Shown here one piece after another: positions 54,443 through 64,000 of a DNA stretch of 64,000 bases (positions are counted from its first letter, which is position 1; each line of letters begins with the position of its first letter). Origin of the DNA: Nepenthes gracilis (lineage: Eukaryota > Streptophyta > Magnoliopsida > Caryophyllales > Nepenthaceae). The stretch covers positions 12,534,923 through 12,598,922 of the forward strand of contig BSYO01000022.1 of the NCBI GenBank assembly GCA_033239525.1, read 5' to 3'. Under the pieces are notes generated by a model. The model did not search any database and was not told where the DNA came from. It saw only the letters and a list, made by a program, of their open reading frames with translations. Position numbers and translations under genes: made by a program.

Positions 54443-56034
54443 ATGGCGCCTTCAGTTAATAAAATTTCCTTAGTCATTTCTCCCAGTGAAGTGAGGAAAC
54501 TCTACGTTCAGTACAACATCCCATCCCACATTGTGTTCATGATTCCTGGGGAGCTAGACAGGGCTTGTTCTCCTCTGGCAGGCCACATTACTGCCTACGA
54601 TGCTCACCTGCAAAGCGGGCTTCGTCTCCTAGTCCCAGAAGAGCTTCTCCGCATTATTTTGGAGTTTTGCGTCCCCATTGCATGACTTCATGTGAATGCT
54701 GTGCATTATCTCCGCTCCCTTTGTATATTTCTCCGCCACTATTTGCTACTATTGACGGTGGAGGCTGTTAGGGTTATGTTTCGGTTTACCCAGAGTAGGG
54801 ACTGGATTTCTCTTTCTCCTTGGGAGCTACGCATCAGTGGAGCGATCTATGAGTTGGTGAAGAACTGGAAAGACCGATTCTTCTTTCAAGTTGTTGATGG
54901 TTGGCTCTTGTCTAGGGATTGGGGTAAGGTTCTTGTGGACTTCAGAATTCCACTGTTGGTAGCACAGTAGCCTAAGAGGAAGGTTAGGGCTCTCACCATT
55001 GGCACGCCTCCCAGTAGCCCCAGGAAGAAAAGGGTGGTACCCGCTGAGCCTTCTTCCTTGTCCTCTACCAAGCCAAATTACCATATGGCTGAACAACTTG
55101 TTAGAGTCAGAGAGCATTCTGAGGTCGAGACTCCTACCGTCTTTCCAGACTCGGGGTCATCGAGTGAGTTGCCATCGGAGAGCTCATCATTGCGCCATCG
55201 CTGCTAGGCTCTTTGTTGGTGCCAGTGGGGTTGACTCCTGACGCCGGAGGGCTTATGGAGCTAGCCTTTGAGCTGCTTGTAGATTTGGTGGAGACTAGTG
55301 AGGTCAGTCTCTCTACTGCTCTGCCTCTGAAGGCCATGTGCAACATCAAAGTTACTCCGATGGAGGTTCCTTCTAGTAGAGTTGGAGCTGTAGAGGGAGA
55401 GAGGATTACCCTGGAGTTAACCCTTGCAACTGCTCTACTTGGCCTTCTGGCTGGTATATCACGGGAACTCTCATCGTAGAGCTCGGGGTTGCAGGGACTA
55501 GCAGGGAAAAAGAAGGCGCGCAAGTTGTATGTGGTAAGCTCTCTAGAGGAGCTTCTTCTTTTTCTTAATTCTGCCTGCTTGGATTGATTTGTCTCTATTC
55601 TTGTTTTGTTGGGATTGCAGGACCGGGGGATCCTTGGCACAACGTCGAAGGGCTTGCGCCAATGGAATGAGATGATTGTGGAAAGGGAGGAGGAAATTCC
55701 CCGAATGGAGGAGCTCCTAAGTCACTCTGATGCCCTCGCCACTGAAGCCCAAAAAGATAGGGACGAGAGTGTCGCCTAGGCCTTAAGATTCCAAGAGAAA
55801 AATACCACCCTCAAGACCAAGTTGGCTGAATTGAGAGGGAGACCGGGGAGCTTGGAGGCTCGGGCTGCCAAGGCTGAGCATCAAACTAGCAAATTTCGAG
55901 GGAGAGTCGCCACGCTTGACTTCCTCGTGGGTGTTCTCTATCCATTAAATAGAGTGACAGTGGTTCGTGACGACTTAGTGGACTACTCCCACGCCAAAGG
56001 AGAGCCTCACCCTCCTAGTGGTCCTGCATCTTGA
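54443..56034 (+). pseudogene. E8 antisense gene (nuclear coiled-coil protein), broken
   Basis: It starts Met-Ala-Pro-Ser-Val-Asn-Lys. A single frame runs from 54443 to 55206 interrupted only by TGA (54683) and TAG (54968). The domain includes Ile-Pro-Gly-Glu-Leu-Asp-Arg, His-Tyr-Leu-Arg-Ser-Leu-Cys and Asn-Trp-Lys-Asp-Arg-Phe-Phe-Phe (near 54870). The basic patches Pro-Lys-Arg-Lys-Val and Pro-Arg-Lys-Lys-Arg-Val follow at 54971-55040. After a frameshift and the intron 55535-55620 comes a Glu/Lys/Arg-rich coiled coil with one TAG near 55780, ending at 56034. Function unknown. Confidence 0.75.
55535..55620 (+). other. Predicted intron in the E8 antisense gene
   Basis: TATGTG, then GTAAGC, and a T-rich 3' part ending GGGATTGCAG, 86 bp. 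It matches the intron position of E3 and E5 just before the coiled coil. Confidence 0.7.
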
Positions 56035-56088
56035 GCCTAGGCCTTGTATTTTGTTCTTTTGCATTGTAATTATAAATAGAACTTTACT

Positions 56089-56094
56089 AATAAA
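56089..56094 (+). terminator. Polyadenylation signal of the E8 antisense gene
   Basis: AATAAA 55 bp after the stop, preceded by ttgtattttg and gcattgtaat words. Confidence 0.55.
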
Positions 56095-56353
56095 AAGCTT
56101 GTTTCATCAATGCTTTGAGTACTGTACCTTTGTCTAGTTTTGCTCTCTTTTTTTTTACGTTGACCAGCCATCCGGCTTGCTACACTCGTGCAAACTAGCC
56201 CGTCATATCAAAGTTTTGATCATCATAGTCTTGTTGTTCAGTGATGTGACGCCTGTCCTTGTGCACTGCAGGCAAGTCTAGTCAGGTAAAGATACATGTC
56301 GTTTTTGAAAAGAAACGTGCAACCCTTCGAACCCTGTTGCGACGCCGTTTTAG

Positions 56354-57170
56354 GTGAGAAATTTTGCCTATATTATCGCGATTCCCTTTGCAATTCTCTT
56401 CATTGCTTTGCTCCATAGTCTCCCTGACTCCGTCACGGCTGAAGAGAATATGATCCATATTCCCACTTTGCTTGGCTTTGGGAAAGAGGCGTCTCCACCT
56501 CCTACGCCTGGATCCTCTTCTGATAGGGAAAGTAGCCACGGGAGGACGCAGTCTGAGAGTAGTGAAGGGAACTCCGCTAATGTGGATGTGAATGTGGAGT
56601 AGAATCATCCAGGTCTCTCACCTTTCTACCCCCAAGGTTTCTCGGGAGCTACTCCATCCTAGGGGCATGCTGGCTCCTCTCGTCAGATTCACCTGCCTTA
56701 GTTTCATAGTTAACCATTTACGGTTTTCTCCTCCTGAATCCTTTTTTTCACTTTTTCATCCAGCAAGGTGGTCTCGCGAGTTAGCTAAGTTTCTATCCTT
56801 CCAAGGAGACGAGATAGCCCACATGATGCAGGCTCAGGCTGATCTCGAGGCTGTGGACATGGAGTGTTGTGTCAATGCAGTGGTTGGGGAGGCGCTGCGG
56901 TGCCAGGCGTGAGCTAACTATCTTGACCATGGCCTAACAGAGTTTGAAGCCAGGCTGCAGGTGGTCTCTGATTCCCATGCTCAAGCCATGGAGAGGATTG
57001 TGGCTCTCGAAGGCGAGCTAAGGACAAAGCTTAACCCTGAAGAGGTGGCTCCTGCACTGGAAGAGCGGTTTCAAGCAGGGATAGACTTCAACCAGCGGAT
57101 AGTTTCCTTGGCAGATCCACATTTTTCGGTCGGCTTTCTGGATTCAAGGAACAACGGAGCCTCTTCCTGA
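56354..57170 (+). pseudogene. Second coiled-coil module downstream of the E8 antisense gene
   Basis: The frame 56354-56602 encodes a hydrophobic start then a Ser/Glu-rich segment; a possible intron (56613-56763, CAG then GTCTCT...CATCCAG) leads to Glu-Ile-Ala-His-Met-Met-Gln-Ala-Gln and a coiled coil with Asn-Pro-Glu-Glu-Val-Ala-Pro-Ala-Leu-Glu-Glu, ending at 57170. That ending matches the C-terminus of the E5 and E1 antisense proteins better than the first module (to 56034) does. One stop near 56910. It may be an alternative or relic 3' end. Confidence 0.6.
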
Positions 57171-57431
57171 TCGGAGCAAGTTAAATATCCGATTAGTCAT
57201 GGCCGGAGGCATACGCCGCATCCTCCGAGGGATCCTTCACCCTCGTGGAGCAATTAGGGTGAGTCATGATAGATTCTTATATATGTGGTGCTGTACAAAG
57301 TTCCACTTTTTGTATATGAGCATAATTTTTATTAGATGGATTGAGTTTTTGTATTATGTGGCAGTGCCTGGATTATGATTCCGGGCGTCTTGCCTTCTAT
57401 TGGACTGCATGTTCTTTCACATTTTGCCCCG
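57171..57431. other. E8 interval after the second module
   Basis: Non-coding; it has a T-rich stretch with ttgtatatgagc near 57310. I see no clear AATAAA here. Confidence 0.5.
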
Positions 57432-57780
57432 AGTTTTCGACCATCGTAGATTGATCGTGCTATGTCCCTTGGGCAGAGGTCATTGCACGCGTGCTATGTA
57501 AGCCCCCTAAGGTTTTGTATTCGACCGCAAATGGGTCACTTGGGATGGAACCAAGATTTTAATTCGACCGCTTATGAGCTGCTTGGTACGGGATGAAGGT
57601 CTAATTCAACCACTAACGGGCTGCTTGGTGTGGGACCAAGATTTGATTTGACTGTTTATGGGCCTCTTACTGTGGCACCAACGTTTAATTCAACCGCTTA
57701 CGGGCTGCTTGATACGAGACCAAGGTTTAATTCGACTGCTTACAGGCCATTTGGTGTGGAACCAAGGTTTAATCGTAAGC
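57432..57780. repeat. E8 tandem array, units about 48 bp
   Basis: About six units with tttaattcgaccgctta(t/c)gggctgcttggt as the core and (g/a)accaag at the end. Same position as the arrays of E3 and E5, but a different core. Frames at 57630-57899 and 57690-57878 come from the repeat. Confidence 0.85.
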
Positions 57781-57959
57781 AGGTGAAGACTCGCCTGACT
57801 CAGGGACAATCTAGGTTGCCGGTATTTTATGCAACCTATATGCAAGAGGGCATAAAAACTTGTAAAAAAGGGAAGCAAATTTTATTAATATGTGTATAAT
57901 GTCACAAGCAACTGGTGACCGCACACATGACCTACCTGGGCTTTCATTGAAAGTAGCGC

Positions 57960-58800
57960 TTCAAGTGGTCCGTGTTCCATGTTCGTGGAATTAACTTGTT
58001 GTTTTAGGTTCAAAGTTTGTATGCTTCATTCCGCAGAACAGCTGAGACAAGGAACGGGCCTTCCCAATTAGAGGAGAGCTTTTTTCGATCGGCTGTCTTG
58101 CCCGTGGTCTCTATGCTCCGCAAGACCAGGTCTCCAACTTTAAATTGCTGCGCTTTTACTTTCTTGTTGTAATAATGGGCGATTTGTTGTTGATAGGTGG
58201 TTGTACGCATTCTCGCCGCGTCGTGGGCTTTTTTCCAGCAAGTCCAGGTGTTCCCTGATCTCTTGGGAGTTGCCTAGTGGGTCGAAGGCCTTGACCCTGA
58301 GACTTGAAAGCCTAATCTTGACCAGGATCATAGCCTCAGTCCTGTAGAAGAGGCTAAAAGGTGTCTTATGAGTTGGTTCCTTAGGAGTTGTCCGGTATGA
58401 CCATAGCACAGGGGGTAGTTCATCGACCCAGGAGCCTCCTGCATCCTCCAACTTGGTCTTTAGACCGTTTAGCAGCATCTGGTTGGTGACTTTTCCTGCC
58501 TGCTCACTTGGGGGTATGGTACCGAAGTGTGGACCAATTTGATGCCCAAACTGGTGCAATACTTGGTGAAGTACTTCTTCGAAAATTAGGTTACGTTGTA
58601 AGTCACAATGAACTTAGGAACGCCAAATCTGCTCACTATGCTTTGGTAGACAAGTTTCATGGCATTATGCTTAGTGATCTTGGCTAGCGAGGCGGCTTCA
58701 ACCCATTTAGTAAAATAGTCTATGCCTGCGATGATGAATTTTTTCTGTTTGGTTGCATTGGGAAACGGGCTGAGAATATCGAGCACCTATTGCGCAAACA
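57960..58800 (-). pseudogene. pol: E8 integrase core and C-terminus
   Basis: Minus-strand frames: 58586-58786 with Gly-Ile-Asp-Tyr-Phe-Thr-Lys-Trp-Val-Glu-Ala and Arg-Phe-Gly-Val-Pro-Lys (core); 58140-58559 with Leu-Lys-Thr-Lys-Leu-Glu-Asp-Ala, Ser-Tyr-Arg-Thr-Thr-Pro-Lys-Glu-Pro; 58010-58210 with Val-Gly-Asp-Leu-Val-Leu-Arg-Ser and Asn-Trp-Glu-Gly-Pro-Phe. The parts overlap in different frames, so at least two frameshifts are present. Confidence 0.85.
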
Positions 58801-59479
58801 GCCAAGATGCCTAGAGGGATCTCAGCTCCGCGGGCGGCTAGTGGTGAAGATTTCCATGGAGTTAACAATTATCACACTTCTTCACAAATTCCATAGCATC
58901 CTTCTTCATTGTCGACCAGTAATACCCTTGTCGCATTATCTTGAATGCTAGGTTTTTATCGCCAATGTGCGACCCCTAGATCCCGAGGTGGACTTCACTC
59001 AATGCGTAGTCGGCCTCCTCCAGAATAAGGCAATGGAGATATGGAGTCGAGTATCCTCGACAGTATAATCTTCCGTTGACTACAATGTACCAACCGTCCG
59101 TCTTCTTGATCCACTTGGCTTTGCCCGCGCTCTCCGGTAGGGTACCATCCTCAATGTATCTCCAGTACAACGTCATCTAGTTTTTACTATCTGAGACCTC
59201 CGTCGCTTCATGTTCCTCTATGCTGGGAGTGCTCAAAACTTCTAGCATATTCCTCGAGTACTGCTCTGGATTTTCGGCTGCTGTCGCCCTTATGAGCTGG
59301 TCGGCTTTTCAGTTTTTAGTCTTGGGGACGTGGATGAGATTAAGTTTGTCAAACCTCTGGATCGTGCTCTTCGTCTTGGCTGAGTACTGGGCCAAGAGAG
59401 GGTTGCATGCCTCGAAGTTCCCATTGATCTAGTAGACGACTAACTCGGAGTCACTATAGACAGTCAAGCACTTCGTTGG
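58801..59479 (-). pseudogene. pol: E8 RNase H end and integrase zinc finger
   Basis: The frame 58976-59176 reads Trp-Ile-Lys-Lys-Thr-Asp-Gly-Trp-Tyr-Ile-Val, Tyr-Cys-Arg-Gly and Leu-Ser-Glu-Val-His-Leu-Gly-Ile, the start of the integrase finger. The Cys pair is recognisable in a broken frame near 58870. Upstream to 59479 lies the end of RNase H (Ser-Glu-Leu-Val-Val near 59445). Confidence 0.75.
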
Positions 59480-59960
59480 CATTCTTTGGCTAGTCGTAAA
59501 TTAATTCAATAATAACATTATTATGGCCAAAAATTAAGTTTGTGAGTACTTCACATCAAACTAGGATCCTTAGGATCAATCAACCAATAGATTGTTGAGC
59601 AATCACATGGAGGACCCAATCTGGTTCTTCGGTGATGAAGTTGATAGCATGCTCAGAATTAAAACTGACAATGAAGTCGGCTAGTGTCTACCCTTTGATG
59701 GCTGGCCTGGGCCAAAACTCATTGTCAAACTCTCTTAATTTGATGGCCCATTTAACCAATCATCTTGAAACATTAGGCTTTTAAAGGATGCCATTCAATG
59801 GCTGTTTGGTTAGGATGACAACAAGATGAATTTAAAATAAGGTGAAAGAATTGAGTAGATGATGAAAAGCTACATGTGCATGGGTGAGTACAAAAGGAAA
59901 AATTTTGTTTATGTAGTAGACCTGCTCCATCGTTAAAAAAGACATTTCTTAGGTGAGCAG
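59480..59960. other. Interleaved mixture of RNase H and spacer 51690-52020
   Basis: Words in the order of the spacer left of E8 appear among RNase H sequence: ttaattcaataat; tcaatcaaccaatagattg; caatcacatgga; gatgaag...agcatg...cagaat; aaaactga; gaaagaatt; gatgaaaagctacatg; ctgctcc. Between them, 59690-59810 is clean RNase H (minus), matching E3 29660-29800. Confidence 0.75.
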
Positions 59961-60270
59961 AAGAGCCACCTCCGATACTGCAAGGTAGAGGTATAAACTC
60001 TTCTCTGTCTCTTGGTGATGTCAGCAATGGAGGACTGGCCAGGTACTGCTTCAGTTCATCAAAGGAGGCCTGACACTTTGCCATCCATTGAAATCCCTTT
60101 GCCTTTGTCCCCCTTAGAGTCTTAAAGAAAAGCAGGTACTTGTCTTCAGACTTAGCCAAGAAGTGAAAAAACATTGCCAGTTTTCCGGTTAGCCTCTGAA
60201 TATCCTTAATACTCCGTGGCAAAGTCATGTCCGTGAGGTCCTCAATTTTCTTGGGTTGGCCTTGATCCAT
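59961..60270 (-). pseudogene. pol: E8 RT-RNase H link
   Basis: The frame 59773-60270 begins Met-Asp-Gln-Gly-Gln-Pro-Lys-Lys-Ile, then Ile-Gln-Arg-Leu-Thr-Gly-Lys-Leu-Ala, Phe-Asp-Glu-Leu-Lys-Gln-Tyr-Leu and Pro-Pro-Leu-Leu. Its last third runs into the mixed block and is not real RNase H. Confidence 0.8.
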
Positions 60271-61195
60271 TGCTAAGAGATGATGAAACCTAAGAATTTT
60301 TCAGAGAACACTTCGAAGACACACTTTAATAGGTTTAACTTCATCTGGTATGCTTGGAGTACCTCGAAGGCTTCAATCAGATTGTAAATATTGTCATTGG
60401 TGGTCTTACTTTCGACGAGCATGTCGTCTACATATACATCCATATTGTCGCCGATCTATTTTTTGAACATTTTATTCACAAGCCTTTGGTAGTTGTTCCT
60501 GCATTTTTTAGACCGAAAGGCATGACCTTGTAATAGTTGGTGACTTGATTGGTCATGAATGAGGTGTGCTCCTCGTCCTCTGAGCTCATCCTGATCTGGT
60601 TATAACCTGAGTACATATCCATAAAACTCAGCAACTCGTGACCATAAGTGGAGTCCATCAGCAAGTCAATTCTGGGCAATGGGAAGCTATCCTTCAGGTA
60701 GGTTTTATTGACGTCAGTGAAGTCGATGTACATCCATCATTTACCATTGCTTTTCTTGACCAGGATGACATTGAAGAGTCAGTCAGAGTACTGGACCTTC
60801 CTAATGAACCCGACATCCAACAGCTTTTTCACTTCCTCCCGAATGGCTATAAGCTTCTCAGCGGAGTAGTTCCTTTGTTTTTGCTTGATAGGTTTGTGGC
60901 CCGAATCGAGACCCAACTTGTGGACCATTACTCCGGTTGGAATCCCAGATATGTCAGCGGGCGTCCACGTAAAGACATCTGCGTTCCACCTTAAGAAGCT
61001 TATCAAAGCATCACGCAGAGGTCCGACGAGTGAGCCCCTTATATGTATGCACTTTTTCAGATCATCGAGACTTAGAGGTACGAGGTCGGTGGCCTCTCCA
61101 AATTGCACCTGCTGTAAGGTAGCCTCATTTCGATGGTTTAACTCTTCTTCTTGCCTCTTGATGATGCTTGGTGCTATCTCCGACATGTAGTACAT
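60271..61195 (-). pseudogene. pol: E8 reverse transcriptase
   Basis: Minus-strand frames 60779-61195 (Val-Phe-Thr-Trp-Thr-Pro-Ala-Asp-Ile-Ser-Gly, Lys-Lys-Leu-Leu-Asp-Val-Gly-Phe-Ile) and 60476-60733 (Ile-Asp-Phe-Thr-Asp-Val-Asn-Lys, Phe-Met-Asp-Met-Tyr-Ser-Gly-Tyr-Asn-Gln-Ile, Val-Met-Pro-Phe-Gly-Leu-Lys-Asn-Ala) are followed near 60415-60445 by Met-Asp-Val-Tyr-Val-Asp-Asp-Met-Leu-Val. The catalytic box is intact; a stop or shift separates the frames. Confidence 0.86.
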
Positions 61196-61560
61196 CCATC
61201 GGATTACTTGGTCGCCAGCATTTCACCAGTACCGCATGATATTTGAATTTTTATTTTTAAGTACATTATTGAAGTGACTGCTCTCGAACACCGCTAGGAA
61301 CGATCGGCCCAAGATGGCATTGTATATGGAGGGTAGGTCGACAACCAAGAAGGTGAGCATGCGGCTCGTCGCTCTAGGGTACATGCCCAAGGTGACCTCT
61401 AACTGTATCGTCCCCTGGTCGGTTACTGGTTTGTTATCTAGTCCATATAGAGGTCCTTCAACCGGTTTGAGTTTATTCTTTTTAAGGCTTAGTTTAAAGA
61501 ATGCATCGAGGTAAAATAAATCTCTTGAGTTTCCATTATCAACGAAAACTCATTTTAGAT
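61196..61560 (-). pseudogene. pol: E8 protease region remnant
   Basis: The minus strand shows Leu-Pro-Ser-Ile-Tyr-Asn-Ala-Ile-Leu-Gly and Phe-Leu-Val-Val-Asp near 61300-61350, the same link block as in E1 and E3, and a Leu-Asn-Lys...Gly-Leu-Asp segment near 61440. A small AT-rich insertion (about 61240-61270) breaks it. Confidence 0.65.
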
Positions 61561-63330
61561 TGTAGTCAAATGTACCATTCGAAAAGAGTACAGATATAAC
61601 AAGGGGATCTGAATGGGGGGAGATTACATGAGTCATATTATTATCACTAAAGCTAATGATATCTTCCCCCACCCTCTACTTCTTGCGCTTGTCGAGATTC
61701 TCTCGGTGATGAATTGGGTGCGCCCTGGCAGGTTGGGTGGTCACCATGTTGACCACCCCAGTGGCTACCTGGTTCCTTGGTTGGGGCTAATCTGACCTAT
61801 CACCACTTGAGGTTCCAGAGGTCTGCCCTGGGTTCCTCAGGAACTTTGTGAGGTGGCCCCAACAAATCAGCTCTTCGATCTCTCGCTATATCATCTTACA
61901 TTCTTCCGTGGTATGTCCCAAAAATCGATAAAAATCACAATATTTAGCTGGATCTCCCTCCGTGTTCTTCATTGGCTTTGGCCACTTGACGAACTTCTCC
62001 CCATAGATCTGCATGAGAACATTTGCCCGTGTGTCATTCAATGATGTTGGGTTAACGGGCATGTACTCCCTCTACACAGGTGGTTCGGCCTGGAGTTGCT
62101 TCCTTCGAGGGTTGTCGTCGCCCCTATTTTTTCTCTTCCCCTCCATCGGGAAAGAACAAGGTTAGTCGATCATCTTTGGATGCTTCGCCTTATTGGCCTC
62201 TTCGGTGCCATGTAGGCCCGGGTAATAGCTTTTACTTTTCGGAAGGTTTTTGAATTCTTGTGGGTTAGGTACTTGAAGAAGTCGCCCGACCCTAGCGCAA
62301 ATATGAAGCTGCTGAGCTTCACTTCTTTGGTAAGCTTGGGGATTCTCTGAGCTTCAGCCGCGAACCGCTCTAAGAATTTTCTCGGGTTCTCGCCTTGCTT
62401 CTACTTTATGTGAGCAATGTGCCATGGTTGCTTTTCTTCCTAGCGACTGGAAGTGTATTGTGCTAAGAAGAGATCAGTGAGATCCCAAGAACTCTGGATT
62501 GAATTCGAAGGAAGTCGATAGAACCAGATCCGGGCATCTCCCTTTGAGGTGAAGGTGAAACATTGGCACATGGACACCTCCTCCGGGCCCTAAAAGCTCA
62601 GAAGGGTGTGAAAGTGATCCAAGTGGTCCATGGGATCAGTGCTCCCATCGTAGGGATCTAAGGCCGGCATTTTGAACTTAGCTGGCATTGGTTGGGTCCG
62701 AATCTCCATGGTGAATGGAGATCTCTTCAGATTGGCCACGTTCTCATCATAGTCCTTGAATATGCGGTTCCAAATTTTCTAGACTTTCTCCTCCACTCGG
62801 GAGGAGTTTCTAGATCTTTTGTAGTTGAGGTAGGTCCTCAACTCCGTTCTCTTTGCAGTGTAGCGCGTCATCGGTCGGCTGCCGCCGCTTGTGGATCGGA
62901 TGACCTGAGAGGCTCCCTCCTGCATGGGAGGCCTCTGTTCATCTTGAGAATACTAGGGATTTTTTCTTTCAGGACTCTCATCAAGAGTCCCACGGCCCAA
63001 GTGCCCTTTGAGCATTAAGTGGCCTCTGGGTCTGGAGGCTACTAGGATGTGAGAGTTATCCGGCCTTGAGGTATTTTTGGTTGGCTTCTTCCTCTGGCCC
63101 CCATGCCTAGAGGGTGGCATGGGGGTTGAGGAGGATTGAGCCCCCTACTTCTTCTTGCCCTGGTGTGTACAGAGCATTTGGAGTATATGAGATATCTTAT
63201 TTATTTGCTCTGCCATGGCCAGGAAGATAGAAGCAAGCTGTTCTCCGACCCGACTACCAGCTGAGTGGTTGTGGTCGTGACAGGCAACCTCTCTCGTGGG
63301 AAAGCTAGCTTGAGCCCTAGTGTTCACCAT
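61561..63330 (-). pseudogene. gag: E8 gag
   Basis: The start at 63330 reads Met-Val-Asn-Thr-Arg-Ala-Gln-Ala-Ser-Phe, 72 bp inside the right LTR. Further on the minus strand come the capsid region (about 62250-62780, with Trp-Phe-Tyr-Arg-Leu-Pro near 62520 and a Phe...His-Phe-His motif near 62610) and the Phe-Val-Lys-Trp-Pro-Lys-Pro segment near 61985 before protease. Several stops. The plus-strand frame 62692-63018 is a shadow. Confidence 0.75.
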
Positions 63331-63381
63331 TTCATCAGGTGTTATTAAATTGGGAGATGTTGTTGGTCAGCTTTTAGTCAA

Positions 63382-63402
63382 CGTTTCCACAGACGATGCC
63401 AA
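63382..63402 (-). promoter_or_regulatory. E8 primer binding site
   Basis: The minus-strand reading next to the LTR is TTGGCATCGTCTGTGGAAAC, close to the TTGGCGCCGTCTGTGGGAA form. It proves that E8 runs right to left. Confidence 0.75.
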
Positions 63403-64000
63403 TGATACGTTCTAAATCCAAATTTCGAATGGATTCTGGTCGAATTGGTCCGTCTAATTTCGGTCACCGTCTTTTGAGCTTGGGATCCTACACACCATAA
63501 ATTTAAACAAGAGGTCAAGCAACGGTAGAATTTTATTCCATTAAAAATACTCCGACTCTCAAGTTAGTAAATGGTCTTCTGAGAATAAGAAAGTGAATAT
63601 AGAGAATGCAAAGATGAATGTCGGGCGTGGAATTTGAGAATGTTGTTGGGAGGTGCTCTCGTGGAGAGAGTGGTTTGGTCGTGGATGCTTGTGGAAAGCG
63701 GTTTCTCTGAGTACTGAGCTCACGGGGAACTAGTAGGAGAGAGAGAGAGCATTGGGATGCTTTGGAGCTTAGAGAGCTTATGTTAGCTTGAGTATACAAA
63801 AGAGCGTGCCGTGGAGTGAGCCTCAATGGCCTTTTATAGTTGTGGGCTCTTACTACCTTCCTTAGGTGGCGAGGTGGGATGCCCGCCTACTGTGGAGATT
63901 GTTGCCTTCCCCAGCATGGGCGCGGGTGCCATTTTTGGTTGCAATGGTCAAGAAGGTGGATTCCCTTCCTTCTGTAAAGATATTGCATGCAATGACCGTT
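63403..64000 (-). repeat. E8 5' LTR (right, cut by the window)
   Basis: It starts TGATACGTTC and aligns with 52297-52887, for example gagcttgggatcct, tctgagaataagaa and aagatgaatgt. About 300 bp should lie beyond the window. The frame 63533-63826 is LTR sequence. Confidence 0.88.

Larger units (their letters stand above)
52297..64000 (-). mobile_element. E8: Tat-like Ty3/gypsy element, cut by the window edge
   Basis: The left LTR (52297-53196) and right LTR (from 63403) share TGAT(G/A)CGT(C/T) starts and at least 600 bp of similarity. Between them on minus: gag (start 63330), protease, RT with Tyr-Val-Asp-Asp, RNase H, integrase; on plus, the antisense gene and a second coiled-coil module. 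The primer site lies next to the right LTR. The candidate left target site is taatt (52292-52296); the right one is beyond the window. Stops throughout; part of RNase H is scrambled. Confidence 0.88.

Noticed and set aside
62692..63018. A 108-codon plus-strand frame
   Set aside because: It lies opposite the E8 gag region, shows no motif, and is a shadow of gag.

Overview
The window is eukaryotic nuclear DNA from a flowering plant. The evidence is dense nests of plant-type LTR retrotransposons (Ty3/gypsy Tat-like and chromovirus, Ty1/copia), two plant LINE insertions, GT...AG introns, AATAAA polyadenylation signals and long AT-rich spacers. The species cannot be named from the sequence. I see no intact host gene, no rRNA or tRNA gene and no CRISPR array. 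Nearly every reading frame longer than 60 codons is retrotransposon debris, a shadow of it, or LTR sequence.

Layout from left to right. (E1) 1-16378, plus: an old Tat-like gypsy element whose first LTR is cut by the window edge. It has gag, protease, RT and RNase H, a deleted integrase core, and an antisense gene split by a LINE (5925 to about 10344) and by a non-autonomous LTR element (10345-12951, perfect 5-bp target duplication). (E2) 17598-23828, plus: a chromodomain gypsy element with 5-bp target duplication; its left LTR carries a LINE 3' fragment. (E3) 24219-33183, minus: a Tat-like gypsy element with the best preserved RT; its right end is a scrambled mixture of two sequences. 34316-35226: a solo Tat LTR with target duplication. 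(E5) 36149 to about 41160, minus: a truncated Tat-like element joined to (E6) a 5'-truncated copia element, plus, whose RNase H region is present three times in tandem. The copia 3' LTR (43421-43985 plus 51069-51299) is split by (E7), a 7.1-kb gypsy-like non-coding element with 2.4-kb LTRs (43986-51068). (E8) 52297 to beyond 64000, minus: a Tat-like element running off the right edge.

The recurring theme is an extra gene on the strand opposite to gag-pol, between pol and the 3' LTR, in all four Tat-like elements (E1, E3, E5, E8). It encodes a protein with an N-terminal domain resembling the plant 'putative gypsy type transposon' family (Trp-Lys-Asp/Asn...Phe-Phe motif), a basic nuclear-localisation-like patch, an acidic Ser/Asp patch in two copies, and a C-terminal coiled coil. 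In three copies a short intron sits just before the coiled coil. Two copies share a CACGTG box at nearly the same distance upstream of the ATG, and three share a downstream AATAAA. Beyond its 3' end three copies carry tandem arrays with 48-60 bp units. The arrangement agrees with the extra antisense ORFs and variable 3' untranslated regions known for the Tat lineage; all copies here are mutated.

Two blocks (32316-33183 and 59480-59960) look like consensus blends of an occupied and an empty haplotype rather than real DNA, and the copia RNase H triplication may have a related cause. Annotation across these blocks should be treated with care.
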